Shown one piece after another: positions 43,570 through 55,061 of a DNA stretch of 64,000 bases. Source of the stretch: Gelatoporia subvermispora B (taxonomy: Eukaryota > Basidiomycota > Agaricomycetes > Polyporales > Gelatoporiaceae). The notes under the pieces are model-generated. The model was not told the DNA's origin. It was given only the letters and a program-made list of their open reading frames with translations, and made no database searches. The stretch lies in NCBI GenBank assembly GCA_000320605.2, contig KB445792.1:62001-126000 (forward strand), read 5' to 3'. Position numbers and translations under genes: made by a program. Position 1 is the stretch's first letter. Each line of letters begins with the position of its first letter.

Positions 43570-44891
43570 CAAGGTCTGCTTTACGGCATCCCAATGTGCT
43601 GAGCCTATACGGAGCTTGTATAGAGGATAATACCGTATGCGAGCGATGAGTCTACGCGCATAACACAAGGAATGATATCTCAGCCAGCCACTTCTCGTCA
43701 TATGGCAACACTGCCACTTTGGGAATGTCCGTCACTATTTGGAGAAATACCCTGATGCAAACAGGATCAATCTGGTACGCATCACGTTATGAAGCAGTGG
43801 TCTGCGCTCCCAACACGCATGCTGACGAGTGCTGCCCGGTCTGCTAGTCGCACGATATTGCACTAGGCCTACGCTACCTCCACAGTCGTGATATTGTGCA
43901 TTCAGACAGGGGTGAGTATCATGTCAACCGTTTATCCTTTGCCATTAGTATATTCACAGGCCAGCGTGCTCGTAACGATGATCAGCGTGCTATTTTGACT
44001 AATTTCGGCCTCTCCCTCGTGATCAATGAGCTCTGCAGTCACCCAACGATGTCGTCAAGTGGCGATACGCGCCGAGGGGCCCTTCGCTGGATGGCGCCCG
44101 AATGTCTGACTGGAACCCGACCGGATGAAGCTGCGGACGTATATAGTATGGGCGTGACAATATGGGAGGTGAGCTGAGGCCTCTGTTATACGCATCTCTA
44201 ACAAACATGAACGAGTGTTCTTAGATCTTCAGTGACATGATTTCGTTTGCCAACGTCCCTGACAGCACCCTTCCTGATGTCGTCGCAGGGAAACAACGGC
44301 GCCCTGGTCATCCCGACGGGCTTTCAAATGACCTGGTCTGGGAAATAGTACAGAAATGCTGGGCTGCAGAAGTTAAATTACGGCCTTCAGCAGCAGAAAT
44401 TCAGCAGGCTCTGAGGCTGGTGACCATTTCAGGATCCCAGAAGTCCCGTATGTTTCCATTTGGAACGAATACATATATTCCTTTCAATGTGCTGATTTAT
44501 CTCCAGATACTGTTCTGCTGAATCTTCCGTCTTGGACAACCACGACAGACGTCCGCACCAGGACGTGGGGTCCCCAAAATCGCCTTACCTACAACACTGA
44601 GCTTGAATAGGCAATGCTTGTCCGAGCAAGTCCTCCGGTCTGGAGGCGCGGCAATCCGACGATTTACGTCGACTATGTGACGATCCCTCACGCGCCGGCA
44701 GATAAAGTATGTCAGTATCGTGTCATCAAAAGCGGCACTGATCTCGGCGTCCGACCGACACAACCGCTAAATGAGGACGGGTCCCAAACCGTGAAGCTAC
44801 GGTAAAAGTGTATGTCGTTGATACGACAAATGGCGCTGATAAACTACTCGCCCACTGGAAGTCAATGCCCTGCTCTGAGGAATCAAAATAG
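43570..44891 (+). pseudogene. Decayed pseudokinase copy of the neighbouring kinase
   Basis: It aligns with the second half of the kinase at 40695-43241. Parts seen: HPNVLSLYGAC (about 43597), QHCHFGNVRHYLEKYPDANR, LRYLHSRDIVHSD, WMAPECLTGTRPDEAADVYS, the C-lobe from 44225, and the tail domain RRGNPTIYVDYVTIPHAP. Defects: the helical N-terminus, P-loop and catalytic Lys are absent; a 5-nt loss follows HSD; one nucleotide is lost before NDDQ; DFG has become NFG; a TAG replaces the Trp codon at the start of the tail; and the EYNK..YGIH segment is deleted. It is a broken gene whose DFG Asp was also lost. Confidence 0.75.
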
Positions 44892-44949
44892 CTCTTTCGT
44901 CCAGAAAGTGTGGGACCCGTTCAATAGAGATTCCTCTTGACGCTTGAAC

Positions 44950-45545
44950 GCTATCCTTAGGTCGAGACGAATATCTTGGACTACCATGGGCACCAGCGGC
45001 CGATGGTCCTGTCGGAACATCGAGATTTGGAACACTCAACGCAAGAACTCCTACGATATGGAAGCGCGGTAACCCGACTGATTACGTCGACCACGTCACT
45101 CTGCCACGCGTGCCTGCAGATAAGATATACCAATGTCGCGTCATGAAGAGCAACCTCGATCTTGGAATTCAGCCCACGCATCCATTGAATGAAGACGGGT
45201 CGCAAACAATCAATTTGACAGAATACAACAAGAGGTATGGGATACACGACACGCAGAACATTAAGGTATACGTGATTGATCCTGCCGATAATACGGAGAA
45301 ACCGGTCGCAAAGTGGGAGGCCCCACTAAAGTCGCTCAATTCTTCTCACGAGAATCGACGGGGTTTCTTGACTTTCGGTACGTATTACATAGTCCGTATT
45401 TGTGACCCAAATTTATTATCAGACTGCGACTGAATCCCCTAACGCAGGGACTTCGGCCGGTGCAAGTCAACGCAGTGCGAAGGCAACCCGTGGACCTATT
45501 CCCCGCCTATGGAGTGGATTAACCCGCTCCTCGCGCCCAACTTAG
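44950..45545 (+). pseudogene. Orphan third copy of the kinase tail domain
   Basis: An open frame gives WKRGNPTDYVDHVTLPRVP, LNEDGSQTINLTEYNKRYGI and IKVYVIDPADN, matching the tails of both neighbours. No kinase domain precedes it: upstream only a short stretch equivalent to the linker (PWAPAADGPVGTSRFG) can be followed. A plausible intron (45380-45446) would add a basic C-terminus ending at a TAG at 45543-45545. The domain itself is intact, so it might still be expressed alone; no start codon is convincing. Confidence 0.55.
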
Positions 45546-46062
45546 GAAACCCACAGTGACCGTGGAAGTTACGGCATATGTGTAGATATGGACTACATAG
45601 ATCAAAGAAGTCTGGGTGCCTCGCATATGTTGCAATGGACTATTCCTAAGCGATTGGTATCCTTCAACCCCTCTCAAGATCTCCACAATACGTGTATTAC
45701 ACTCTAGCGTTCTCTCAGATTTGTAGGTAAACTGATTCACTTCAACGATATCTGGACTTCCTATGGCTCTACATTCGATGGCGGAAAGACAATCGTCACA
45801 GCCTGCGATAGATGAAGTGGCAAACGGTCGCAGAGAAGATTAGCCTCACTTTCAGACGTCCAACTGATACCTATGCAGAGAGTAAATGTAGCGAAAGGAT
45901 CATAATTGCACGATCGACATATGGAATCGAGCAATCGTAGTCGGGAATACATATCGCATCGGTGCAACTACACGAACAACGTTACTGTCATATAGTTGTG
46001 AATTAGATTCATCAATTCCATATCCGCCCATGAGATCCAACCGAGGCGTCACCATGAAGTTA
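45546..46062. other. Convergent intergenic region
   Basis: Between the orphan tail domain (plus) and the 3' end of the GH18 gene (minus). No gene seen. Confidence 0.45.
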
Positions 46063-48300
46063 TTAACCAAGGCTCGACCGGATGACGTCCTGCAATGCAT
46101 ATCCATCGTCCTACCCATTCGTTCGACCATAAGCTACGGGGCCCATCAGGATCCAGAGACTTATCACTGACCTGATCCAGCGACCACGTGAAACAGCCCG
46201 CCATGCCGTTCTGCTTTGCAAATGTGGCCTTGTCTCCAAGCGAGTATGTATCATCGTACGTGACGACCGTCTGTCTTGAAACATTGAAGAGATACTATAT
46301 CGTACCTGCAGTCAGCCTTGGAGAATATGATCCACCATAAATCGACTACAGACCGGTGTGTCGCTACAGTTATCCCAACCTGGCGAGATCCCCATCAGTC
46401 GCACGGAAGACAGCCATCTAATTTGAACGTACCCTCAGTGTATCCGTTAGCCTGCACGTACGTCCCATTGGAGCTCTTCTTCAGGGCGCCTAGTGCCACG
46501 ATCTGGTTGAACGGGATCTGCTGGCCAAAATACGTACTCAGGTCTCCCGCGGCAGCCTTCGACACATCCTGCCTTGTCTTGCTGCGCAGATGTGCCCCAT
46601 TCATCGGGTTCGGCTCCCCCTTCTCCTCCTGCACTCCCACCTTCTGATCAGGCACCGGGCAAGCGAGGGCCTCGCCTGTCTTCGAGTTGCGCATGGGTAG
46701 GCCCAGGACCTGTTGCCTGTACTGCGCGAGTAAGAAGCCGGGCGGCGGCCGTGCGATGTCCTCGAGCGTCGTTCTCGTGCTCTGGGAGACGTATCCGTAC
46801 AGCGGGAGGCCGAGCACGAGCTGCGAGGCGGGGAAGCCCGCCTTGGTCCACTGCGACAGAGCAGCTTGTGCGCTGTATTGCGGCTGCTGGGACGTGCCGC
46901 AGAGGTTACCGAGGGGCGCGTTAGGGCCGGGGCTGGAGGAGGCGCCCCAGACGTCGTAATTCCTGGAGGATAAGGGGGGTTTCGCATGAGATCCGCAGGT
47001 AAATGACTGCGAGAGATGTGAGAGGGATGACACGTACATGATGTTGGCGTAGGTCATTTGCTTCGCGTACGCTGAGACGTCTGTGAGCGGCGAGCCGTTT
47101 GAGCCCGTCCAGGGAAGATCAGTCACGGCGGCCGAGATAATCTTGGAAGAGCCTAGTTCCGAGCGCAATGAAGTGAAGAAGGACAGAAGATTTGCTGCGT
47201 CCGATGGGGAATTCGGGTTTCCAGCACCTGCCTCAGCTGGATATTCCTGTGGACAACAGGCCTAATAAGTCATATACACCCGATCAGGGAGAAGGACACA
47301 CCCAATCGATATCAATACCTGGACAATATTAGCCAGTGAAGTGCATTACGGAATGCAGTACACTTACCGTCGAGGTCGTAAGTCTTCACAGCGCTGACAC
47401 ATGCATTCACGAATGTTGAGCGATTAGCTGAGCTCATTGCTTGAGAGAACCAGTGGCTTCCATCCCAGCCGCCTTAGCGAATAATACTTGTTTAATTGAA
47501 TCCACGAGAAAACTGAGATGTGCCTACCAATCGACAACACGACCTTGGTGCCGTGCCCACTGTTGTGTGCACTACTGACAAGAGTCTTCAACGTCGACGT
47601 CGCACCAGAGTCCCAGCTCAGAGTAGAAGACGAGTTTGGTGTTGCGAACGCTATCAACATAGAACAGCATTAGTTGACACTATCGAAACTGAAGGCGGTA
47701 TTTACTTACCAAAAAGCAGGATATCGAACTTCGTAAAGTCAAGGCTTTGCGGCGGATTCGTGTCCGTAGCCCAGTCTGGATAGTATGCGGCCGCAATAGG
47801 CGTCGATGCATTGACAGAAAAAGTCATCTGCGCTTGTGCTTCAAGAGCTGCTTTCCTAGTGAGGGTAGAAGGGAGCGCGTCCTCAAGACTGAAATGAACA
47901 GGCGACGAAGTGGCGGAGAGCGATAGAAAGGCTAAAAAATCAGGGTGCGAGCTGAAGTCGGGAGACCGTATGAGGCTCGCGAGGTATGAGTTTAGACCGT
48001 CTATACGCTCTGCGATCAATCGGTCATCGACCCATGCTGACGGTAGAAACGAGGTGACGAGTATGCGCTTCGGTGGGAGTACTCCGGGGTCATCGAGGGC
48101 GGCATGAAGATCCACGAACTGCAAGATTGTGTACATGAGAACCAGTCAGTCGTGTGACGTTGAATACGAACTTCGGAATATCGTTTGGATATCTCGAGGT
48201 TTTGATCTTCAGAGGTCTTGACCTGTACAACATACTGCACATGGGGTCGAGGTGTAGAAGCAGTAGTATGATTGAGGATCGTCGCCTTTGTGACAGCCAT
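46063..48300 (-). CDS. PX-domain / GH18 chitinase-like fusion protein
   Basis: Ten exons on the minus strand: 48300-48172, 48118-47710, 47650-47528, 47472-47368, 47318-47302, 47246-47038, 46962-46433, 46379-46354, 46294-46172, 46089-46063; 565 residues. Residues ~1-115 fit a PX domain: VQYVVQVKTSED, KRYSEFVDLHAAL, the LPPKR turn, then ERIDGLNSYLASLI and PDFLAFL. From IAAAYYPDWATDTNPPQSLD the GH18 barrel begins. GTKVVLSIGGWDGSHWFS, the catalytic DLDGIDIDWE (built across exons 4-6, one of them 17 nt), LVLGLPLYGY and GCFTWSLDQ follow. There is no signal peptide. PX and GH18 start lie in one uninterrupted exon, so the fusion is not a splicing artefact. PX should bind phosphoinositides, placing a chitin-active enzyme on an internal membrane. 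Confidence 0.85.
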
Positions 48301-49085
48301 CTTGTGTCGAAGGTGAATCGCCTGAAGGTTCTATGCGCAGAGCAAGAGACGCGTTAGCCTAATATATGGATTGCCGGCTAGGACTGCCGCCGCAGCTGAA
48401 TCGCAGAGAACCTCTAGAATGGTATAAAATGCTCAACTGAAATTGACACCGGAATATCCATGCCACCATATCACCGTAGCATGCATTTGCTGCGCCATCC
48501 GACGAAGATCCGCCACGCGATGGGTGGCATGCAGACGACCAGCATGTCTTGGAGCTATGACTGCGCAAGTGCCTCAGGTCGGTTCTCATATGTATGCAAA
48601 TCGGTGTCACTGCTTGGCGAAAGATAGAAGGCAGGACAGAACGTCTATGCGATGGTCGCCCCTCACCCGCGTGACGAATCAGACTCGGAGGAGCCACATG
48701 CCCCACCGACGCGAGCATCCCATGACAATACCAAGGCTGCGGCGACAGACGTGTAGAGCTAAGTAGACGCAGCTCCACGGTGTGAATTCAAGATCGTTGA
48801 AACGGCAAGCCTCCTAGCAAGCATTACCGTGTGTGGGTACTAGGCATATTGAGAGTCTCGATGCCGAGACGGAGGTTTCTGTCTGCGCATTAGCGCCGGC
48901 TTGTATTTGCCTGAAGCGCCCGGAGATTCCGGCTTCCGGACCGCCGACGTTCGTCGTCGCAGGTCCGGCACGGCGCTCTCTCTTCCGCATACACACAGGT
49001 CTCCTGCGAACTGGTTCAAGTCTGCAGCTGTCTATAGCTCAGCATAGAGAGGGCGTCACTCAACCGGGCCCAATCAGTTTCATAT
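48301..49085. other. Divergent intergenic region
   Basis: Between the PX-GH18 start and the carrier start. Overlapping small ORFs on both strands have no support. No gene seen. Confidence 0.45.
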
Positions 49086-50460
49086 ATGAGCAATGTCAGT
49101 CAGCACCTAGCTTCAGGTGAGTCAAGGTACATTGAACGAACTTTGTCCAGGACTGACAATTCACACAGGTGCTCTGTCGGGCTTTGTGTCAAGCATTTGT
49201 CTCCAGCCACGTATGCTGAGCTTATTTTCGGTTATGATCCATCGAATTAACCGATCATCTTGCATTCCAGTCGATCTTCTCAAGACCCGTATACAACAGG
49301 GCGATGGAAAGCGGTATGTTCCAGACGCAGCTCGTGAACTTAACGGCACTTACTGCATCCCAGGAGATCCCACGTGGTTCTTGTCACAGCATACGACGTA
49401 GTCCATAAAGAAGGCTTCTTTGCCTTATGGCGCGGAACGACAGCCACTCTCCTAAGGTACCTCCCAGTGCCACACATACTATACGACAACACTGACGCCC
49501 TCTGCTTCGTGCAGGAACATACCTGGTGTCGCGCTTTACTTCACCAGTCTGAACCACGTTCGTTCCTCGCTGGGAAGACTGCCTTATTTTGCCACCGCGC
49601 GCATTTCTCCCAACGGTCACGCGCAGACGCACCAGGGATCCGTCCTCCCAAAACTAACGAGCCAGGGGAACCTCATCGCGGGCGCTACAACGCGTGTCGC
49701 AGTGGGCGTTGTGCTCAACCCATTTGCCGTCCTCAAGGCGCGATACGAAGTGCGTGTGAACTATGCACGCTGATTTCACTTCTTGACCTAAGTACTTGCA
49801 GAGTAACCTGTACAAATATCAAAGCCTGGCAGGCGCAGTCCAGTCCCTCGTTCGGGCAGGCCCGACGGAATTGTTCCGCGGTGTGTTAGCCTCTTCTCTG
49901 CGCGATGCGCCTTACGCGGGACTGTTCGTCGTACTTTACGAGCGCATCAAGACCGATATGAGTGCGCGTTCCTTTTCACTCAGGCGAATATGTCTCACAG
50001 ATGTAAACCGTGATCATCTTTAGCTAGCTTGTTCATTCCGTTGTCGTCTGGACACCATTTAATGGTACACGCCTATGCTGGGATGGTTGCAGGGGGTATC
50101 GCTACACTAGTCACCCATCCCTTCGACGTCATTAAGGTGCGTCTTAACTCTTGAGGGACAAGACTGTACTGTGACCCTTGAGGCGCCAGACGAAAATGCA
50201 AGTCCGTCAGGAGGATAAATACCATAGCATGCTCAAGACCGTGGCTGTGATCTGGCGCGTGAGTTTGGAGAACTTGTACACTTCCAGATTGGCAACAAAC
50301 TCTGACATCCGAGGCTTTATAGCAACGCGGCGCAAGAGGATTTTTTGATGGTGCTGCTCTGCGCATGACGCGCAAACCTCTCAGCTCGGCTATCGGATGG
50401 GCAGTCTACGAAGGCACGCTCATGTTCATGCACTCGCAGCCACAGTCACTGTCTTTGTGA
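49086..50460 (+). CDS. HEM25: Mitochondrial carrier, HEM25/SLC25A38 type (glycine importer)
   Basis: Nine exons: 49086-49116, 49170-49211, 49271-49313, 49364-49456, 49515-49749, 49802-49961, 50024-50136, 50190-50258, 50323-50460; 307 residues. Three mitochondrial-carrier repeats are seen with PLDLLKTRIQQGDGKR, PFAVLKARYE and PFDVIKTKMQ, and WRGTTATLLRNIPGVALYF between them. The degenerate second signature followed by RYE and the NIPGVALYF line are typical of SLC25A38/Hem25, which brings glycine into mitochondria for haem synthesis. The N-terminus is short (MSNVSQHLASGALSG). All phases join. The gene converges on the nucleoporin gene. Confidence 0.85.
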
Positions 50461-50812
50461 CATCTAGAATTCAATATGACTAAATGATGTATGCGCTCAT
50501 AACTATAGCAAATCCACACCCTTCAGCATTCACTCGCGATACGTGAACACGGACTCCTTACGAACTTATGTGGTTGAAGGGCTATCTCCTGACGGCGCCC
50601 CAAACTTTGAGCATCACAGCAGCGAGGTAGCATGGGTCGGCATGCACCACGACGATGAACACGCTGTGCGTGTCAGCTGCAATTTTTCCTCATATTCAGA
50701 CTACCCTCTGCAAAATCGCAGAATAGTAACATACGCGTAGGCTCATTCGCGACAAATCCAAGTAATGCTGCAGTCACGATAATCCACACACAACGAACAG
50801 CTACACCAAGCC
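50461..50812. other. Convergent intergenic region
   Basis: About 350 bp between two 3' ends; no gene seen. Confidence 0.5.
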
Positions 50813-52696
50813 CTATCTCAACTCCTTGGGCGGGACCCACTCGGGGATCTTGCCCCACTCGAACTTGTCTGCCTTGAACGCCTCCAGTGCCGGCTTCGGA
50901 ACGATTTCAATGTAGTTCTCTGGGAGGTATCTGTCCCCTGCATAGGTCCGTACCTGCCCGTTCCACGCAAGACGCGCCCGTGCCGCCGCAAAGTCCGGCG
51001 CGCCACTCTGCGTCTGCGTGCGTGGCGCCGTGCCGGTACCCCCGCTGAATGCAGATGGCGCGGCGGAGGACGTGGAGAGCGTCGCGAAGGCAGAGACGGG
51101 CGCGCCAAACACGGACGTGGGCGCGTTTTGTGGCGCACCGAACGCGGACGGCGCGGCAGCGGCGCCAGAGCCGAACGCGCTGCCTCCCGTACTAAATGCA
51201 GGGGTTGTTGATGGCTGCGACGCGAATGCGGAGGTTGGCGCGGGGTTTGGTGCCCCGAAGGCGGATTGGACGGGTTGTTGTGCGAGTGCACCGAACGCGG
51301 AGGGCGCGCCGAACGCGGACGGGGCGGCGGGTTGTCCGAACGCGGAGGTCGGGGCGGCGGGTATTGTGCCTTGCGGCTGTCCGAAGGCTGATGCAGAGGG
51401 GGTGGTCGTTGTATTGTTGGCAGTGCCGAGCCCGAACGCGGAGGGTTGGCCAGCAAACGCGGAGAACCCGCCGCCACCTGACGCAGACTGGTTTGCGAGT
51501 CCAGCAAAAGCGCCGCCGGTGGTGCTGCCAGAGCCGAACGCGCCTGTGGCTGGCTTGATGAGCGAGGATTGCGGTTGGGAGGGTTGGCCGAATGCAGGCT
51601 GCCCGAAGGCAGATGTTGGCTGAGAAGGCTGCCCAAACGCAGATGCGCTCTGCGCGGGTTGACCAAATGCTGATGCGCCCGGAGCTGGCTGCCCGAATGC
51701 TGACGTGCCTTGAGCAGGTTGACCAAACGCGGAGGTGCCTTGTGCTGGTTGGCCAAATACAGACTTGGCTTGCGCGGGCTGACCGAATGCTGACGCAGAT
51801 TGTGCAGGCTGGCCAAATGCTGAAGACGGTTGTTGCGGTTTGCCAAATGCAGATTGGCCGAATGCTGGTTGTCCAAATGCTGGCTGACTAAAGGCAGACG
51901 TCGTGCCGCCGCCACCAAATGCAGAGCGTGGCGCACCGAGTGCTGACGGTTGCCCAAACGCCGATGCACTTGTCCCACTCGCAGATGCCCCAACATTGCT
52001 ACCAAATGTTGACGTACTGAGTGGCCCATCCGAAGAGCTGAACAATTGCATCGCCTGTTCTTGAACCTGCCGCGCATTGGTTCGCGCGTTGTCGTAGACC
52101 TGCTGAGCAGCTGCAGTCTTCTGTGCTTCGTATTGGATCTGTATATAGCCGTACACTTGTCAGTCAGAGCCGCGGCATGGGCAACTTACGCACATATTCC
52201 TGGGTCTTGCCTGCACGCGCCGCTTCGACGGCCTTCACGCGTAGTTCTTCGGGGGACTCATCCAGACCCGACAAGACGTTCTTGAGATGTTTATATGGTG
52301 CATAGCAGGAGAGAGGCCAGATTGGCTTCTCACTCTTCAGGTCCAGGTCTCGCGTTATGATTTCCACTCTAATAATGTCCATGACGCCCCGTCAGAGATT
52401 AAGCCTCGAGCGACAGCGGGGGAGGGGCGAACGTGATGGGGGCTGCAGAAGACGACGCGGATCCGGAAGGTTGCCATGTCTGGTCTGCGGCCACCGTCAA
52501 GATCTAACCCGGAGACAATAGCTGTGGCGGAACAAACTCACTTCCAAATCCACCCTGCCGCTGGCCCTCTTTCGGTGGGTGCTCATTCCTGCATTGGTTC
52601 CCGAATTTGCAGGTCCCTCGCAAGTAGAACTGGCACACGCCCTAAATTTGATCTCAGTCAACCCCCTTCACCAACTGGGTTGCAGCTACGGACCAT
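50813..52696 (-). CDS. NUP42-like nucleoporin, CCCH finger plus FG repeats
   Basis: Five exons on the minus strand: 52696-52694, 52641-52542, 52484-52415, 52368-52194, 52138-50813; 557 residues. The first coding exon appears to be just the ATG, spliced to GVCQFYLRGTCKFGNQCRNE plus H, a CCCH finger (C-x7-C-x5-C-x3-H). A conserved line, KPIWPLSCYAP ... LSGLDESPEELRVKAV, follows, then a helix, then ~300 residues of SAFGQP/FG repeats. It ends with a C-terminal box (NYIEIVPKP, WGKIPEWVPPKELR). This order matches the NUP42 / NUPL2 group at the cytoplasmic face of the nuclear pore, involved in mRNA export through Gle1/Dbp5. The symbol is left blank because only the family is clear. The ATG-only exon should be checked with RNA. 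Confidence 0.82.
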
Positions 52697-53197
52697 GTTG
52701 GATCCTCTTCTGAGGATTCAGAGACACAGCCGCAGAGACCAGCTAGCGACCAATGTACCGAAGTGAATTTGCGAGGTAGTAGACCTCTCCTACACAGTAA
52801 GTACAGCTCGAGTCGCACGATTTAGAGAGAGAGAGAGAGTACAGAGCTCCTCGGAGGACCAAGTGGAGTTGCAGACCAGGCTTGAACTCGACAGATAATG
52901 ATTGTTAGGGTGACCGAGGGGCATCACGTGGTTGTAATCAGACCCCGGGGACCCCAAGCTTTGGGCGTCTATCCGTACTGCACGTAAACGCGAATGCTGC
53001 CCTCCGTACCGCGAACATTCCCGCTCATTGTCTTCCTTGCCTCGTCTCCACCTCGACAATAAACCCTGGTATATACTTGTAACAGGCCCATACACACGCA
53101 ATACTCTACAAGCACAGGATTTACGAGCAATCGACCTACGGTGCACGCCTAGTCCCCTCCATCTACACCTTCACGCCGCCGGGATCATTGGAAAGCT
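52697..53197. other. Divergent intergenic region
   Basis: Between the nucleoporin (minus) and TAF4 (plus) starts; contains a GAGAGAGAGAGAG run near 52828. No gene seen. Confidence 0.5.
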
Positions 53198-54664
53198 ATG
53201 AAGACAGAGCACGATACACCACAACCACATACGCCACAGCCTCCAGCAACGACTTCGACGTTCTCTGCGGCGCAATGGAGTACCAGCCGTACGCTCATAC
53301 TATTGGCTACGACTCCGACGTGTGACTGAATGCCAGTCCCCGACCACAGAGATTCCGATTGATCCAGCACTACAACAGCAGTCGCAACACCCAACGTGAG
53401 GGCGCAGTTGACTTCCCTGGCCTGCTCCGACGCATTTGTCTTTCAGGCCGGCGTATACTCACTACCAACATTATCAACACTACCCGCAAGCCTCTTATGG
53501 ACATTACCAACAATACGTGCCACCACAGACGCAGACGCAGACCCAAACACAGACCCAAACGCAAGCGCAGACAGCCCCGCCGGCACCAGTGCAACCCCTC
53601 GCCTCGACCTCACGCCCTGTGACCGCCCAGCCAGCTCAGTCGAACGCAATTGACACAGCTGACATTGCAACCCTGAACGATGCATTAGGGAGCGCAGGCG
53701 TCGACCTCAGGGTGCGTCCCCTTCATCTCCTGCCCTCACTCTCTGAACACCCTAACGCCCATCCCAGGCCGAAGAAGAGTCCCTCCAGCGTAACTACGAC
53801 CAATACCACTCCTTCCGGCCGTACGAGGATCGCACACGCAAACAACCGCCCAAGCCCGCGTTCGACACGCGACTGCTCGGGAGCACGATGCGCACGATCG
53901 GTGCGTCGCACAAGGTGTCCAAGATCCCCGAGGACACCGTCGCGTACCTCGCCCTCGCGCTGCGTGCACGGCTCGAGGATCTCGTAGCCGCGATGGCCTC
54001 CGCCTCCGCGCACCGCGCCGACACGCAGTTTGAGCGCCCTGCCGCGCCGTACCCCGACGGCACGCCGATGTGGGGCCTCGTCGTCCGTGCGGACGTCGCG
54101 AAGCAGCTTGCCGCGCTTGAGCGCGCGGAGCGCGAGGATGAGATGCGTGTGCGGCGCGAGCGCAGGGAACGCGCGGATGCGGCTGCGGCAGCCGCTGCGA
54201 ACGCTGCTGCGTCTGCTGCGCCAGGCGCGGAGGACGAGGAGGACGGCGCGCCGAAAAAGAAAAAGAAGAAGGACGGCCCTGGGGTGACGGCGCGCAACAT
54301 GTCGGAGGACGTGCGCAAGAAGATGTCGAACGCAGTCGCGAGCCAGGCCGCGGGCCTTGGTACGGGCAAGTACGCGTGGATGTCGGCGGCGAGTGCAGCC
54401 ACCGCCGCTCCCGCGCCGAAGCCAAAGCCGTCACCAACACCGGCGGCGCCCTCCGCAACGACGACAACGCCCGCGCCAGGGACAGCGGGGTCAGGAGCTG
54501 GGAGGTGGGCGCGGCCGTATTTGCCCGCGAAGGTGACACAAGAGGCTGTGAAGAAAGATCCTGAGGATACAAGGCGATCAGTGACACTGCGGGATGCAAT
54601 GTTTGTGATTGAGAATGAGCGAGGCCATGGAGGCGGTCGTGGATCTGCACGGGGCTGGACATAG
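53198..54664 (+). CDS. TAF4: Transcription initiation factor TFIID subunit 4
   Basis: Four exons, 53198-53288, 53350-53395, 53447-53711, 53768-54664; 432 residues. The N-terminal ~100 residues are Gln/Thr/His-rich (QTQTQTQTQ). TADIATLNDALGSAGVDLR then opens the conserved part, with IGASHKVSKIPEDTVAYLAL, ARLEDLVAAM, PMWGLVVRADVAKQL and a charged helix. It ends with the C-terminal histone-fold-associated line TLRDAMFVIENERGHG. TAF4 pairs with TAF12 in TFIID. The protein is shorter than animal TAF4 and lacks the TAFH domain, as usual in fungi. Codons in the last exon are very GC-rich. Confidence 0.85.
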
Positions 54665-55061
54665 TAGACTGACTCAATCGAGTGCGTTTGACCCGGTGAG
54701 TTCGACATCGACACCTCTCGCTCATGCAAACGGACTAAGTTTGAGATTGTCAATATCTCTTGTCAGGAAATTGTGTATTGATACTGTTAGCATTTCGTCT
54801 TGCAATTCAAGCATGTGTATTGCATATGTGCACAACGCGGAGACTGGATGTCTCCGTCTTGCCTAGCGCCAGTATGTGATGAACAATGTATTCCATCGGT
54901 GCGTTCAAAAGCTGTAACTACTCATCTTCGATGTCACCACTCAATGGACATGTTGTCTACGCAAACGTATAATGATGCTGATAATGTGATACAATACAGT
55001 TCTATCGTACAAGCTACTCAAACGTTGCAGTGTCCACGGATGGCCGCAAAAAAACTGCACA
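54665..55061. other. Convergent intergenic region
   Basis: About 400 bp between the TAF4 stop and the 3' end of the next minus-strand gene. No gene seen. Confidence 0.5.

Noticed and set aside
51018..51891. Plus-strand ORFs over the nucleoporin
   Set aside because: Complement of the FG-repeat region of the minus-strand gene.
53736..54753. 319- and 329-codon minus-strand ORFs over TAF4
   Set aside because: Antisense to a clearly conserved TAF4 region; open because of high GC in third positions.
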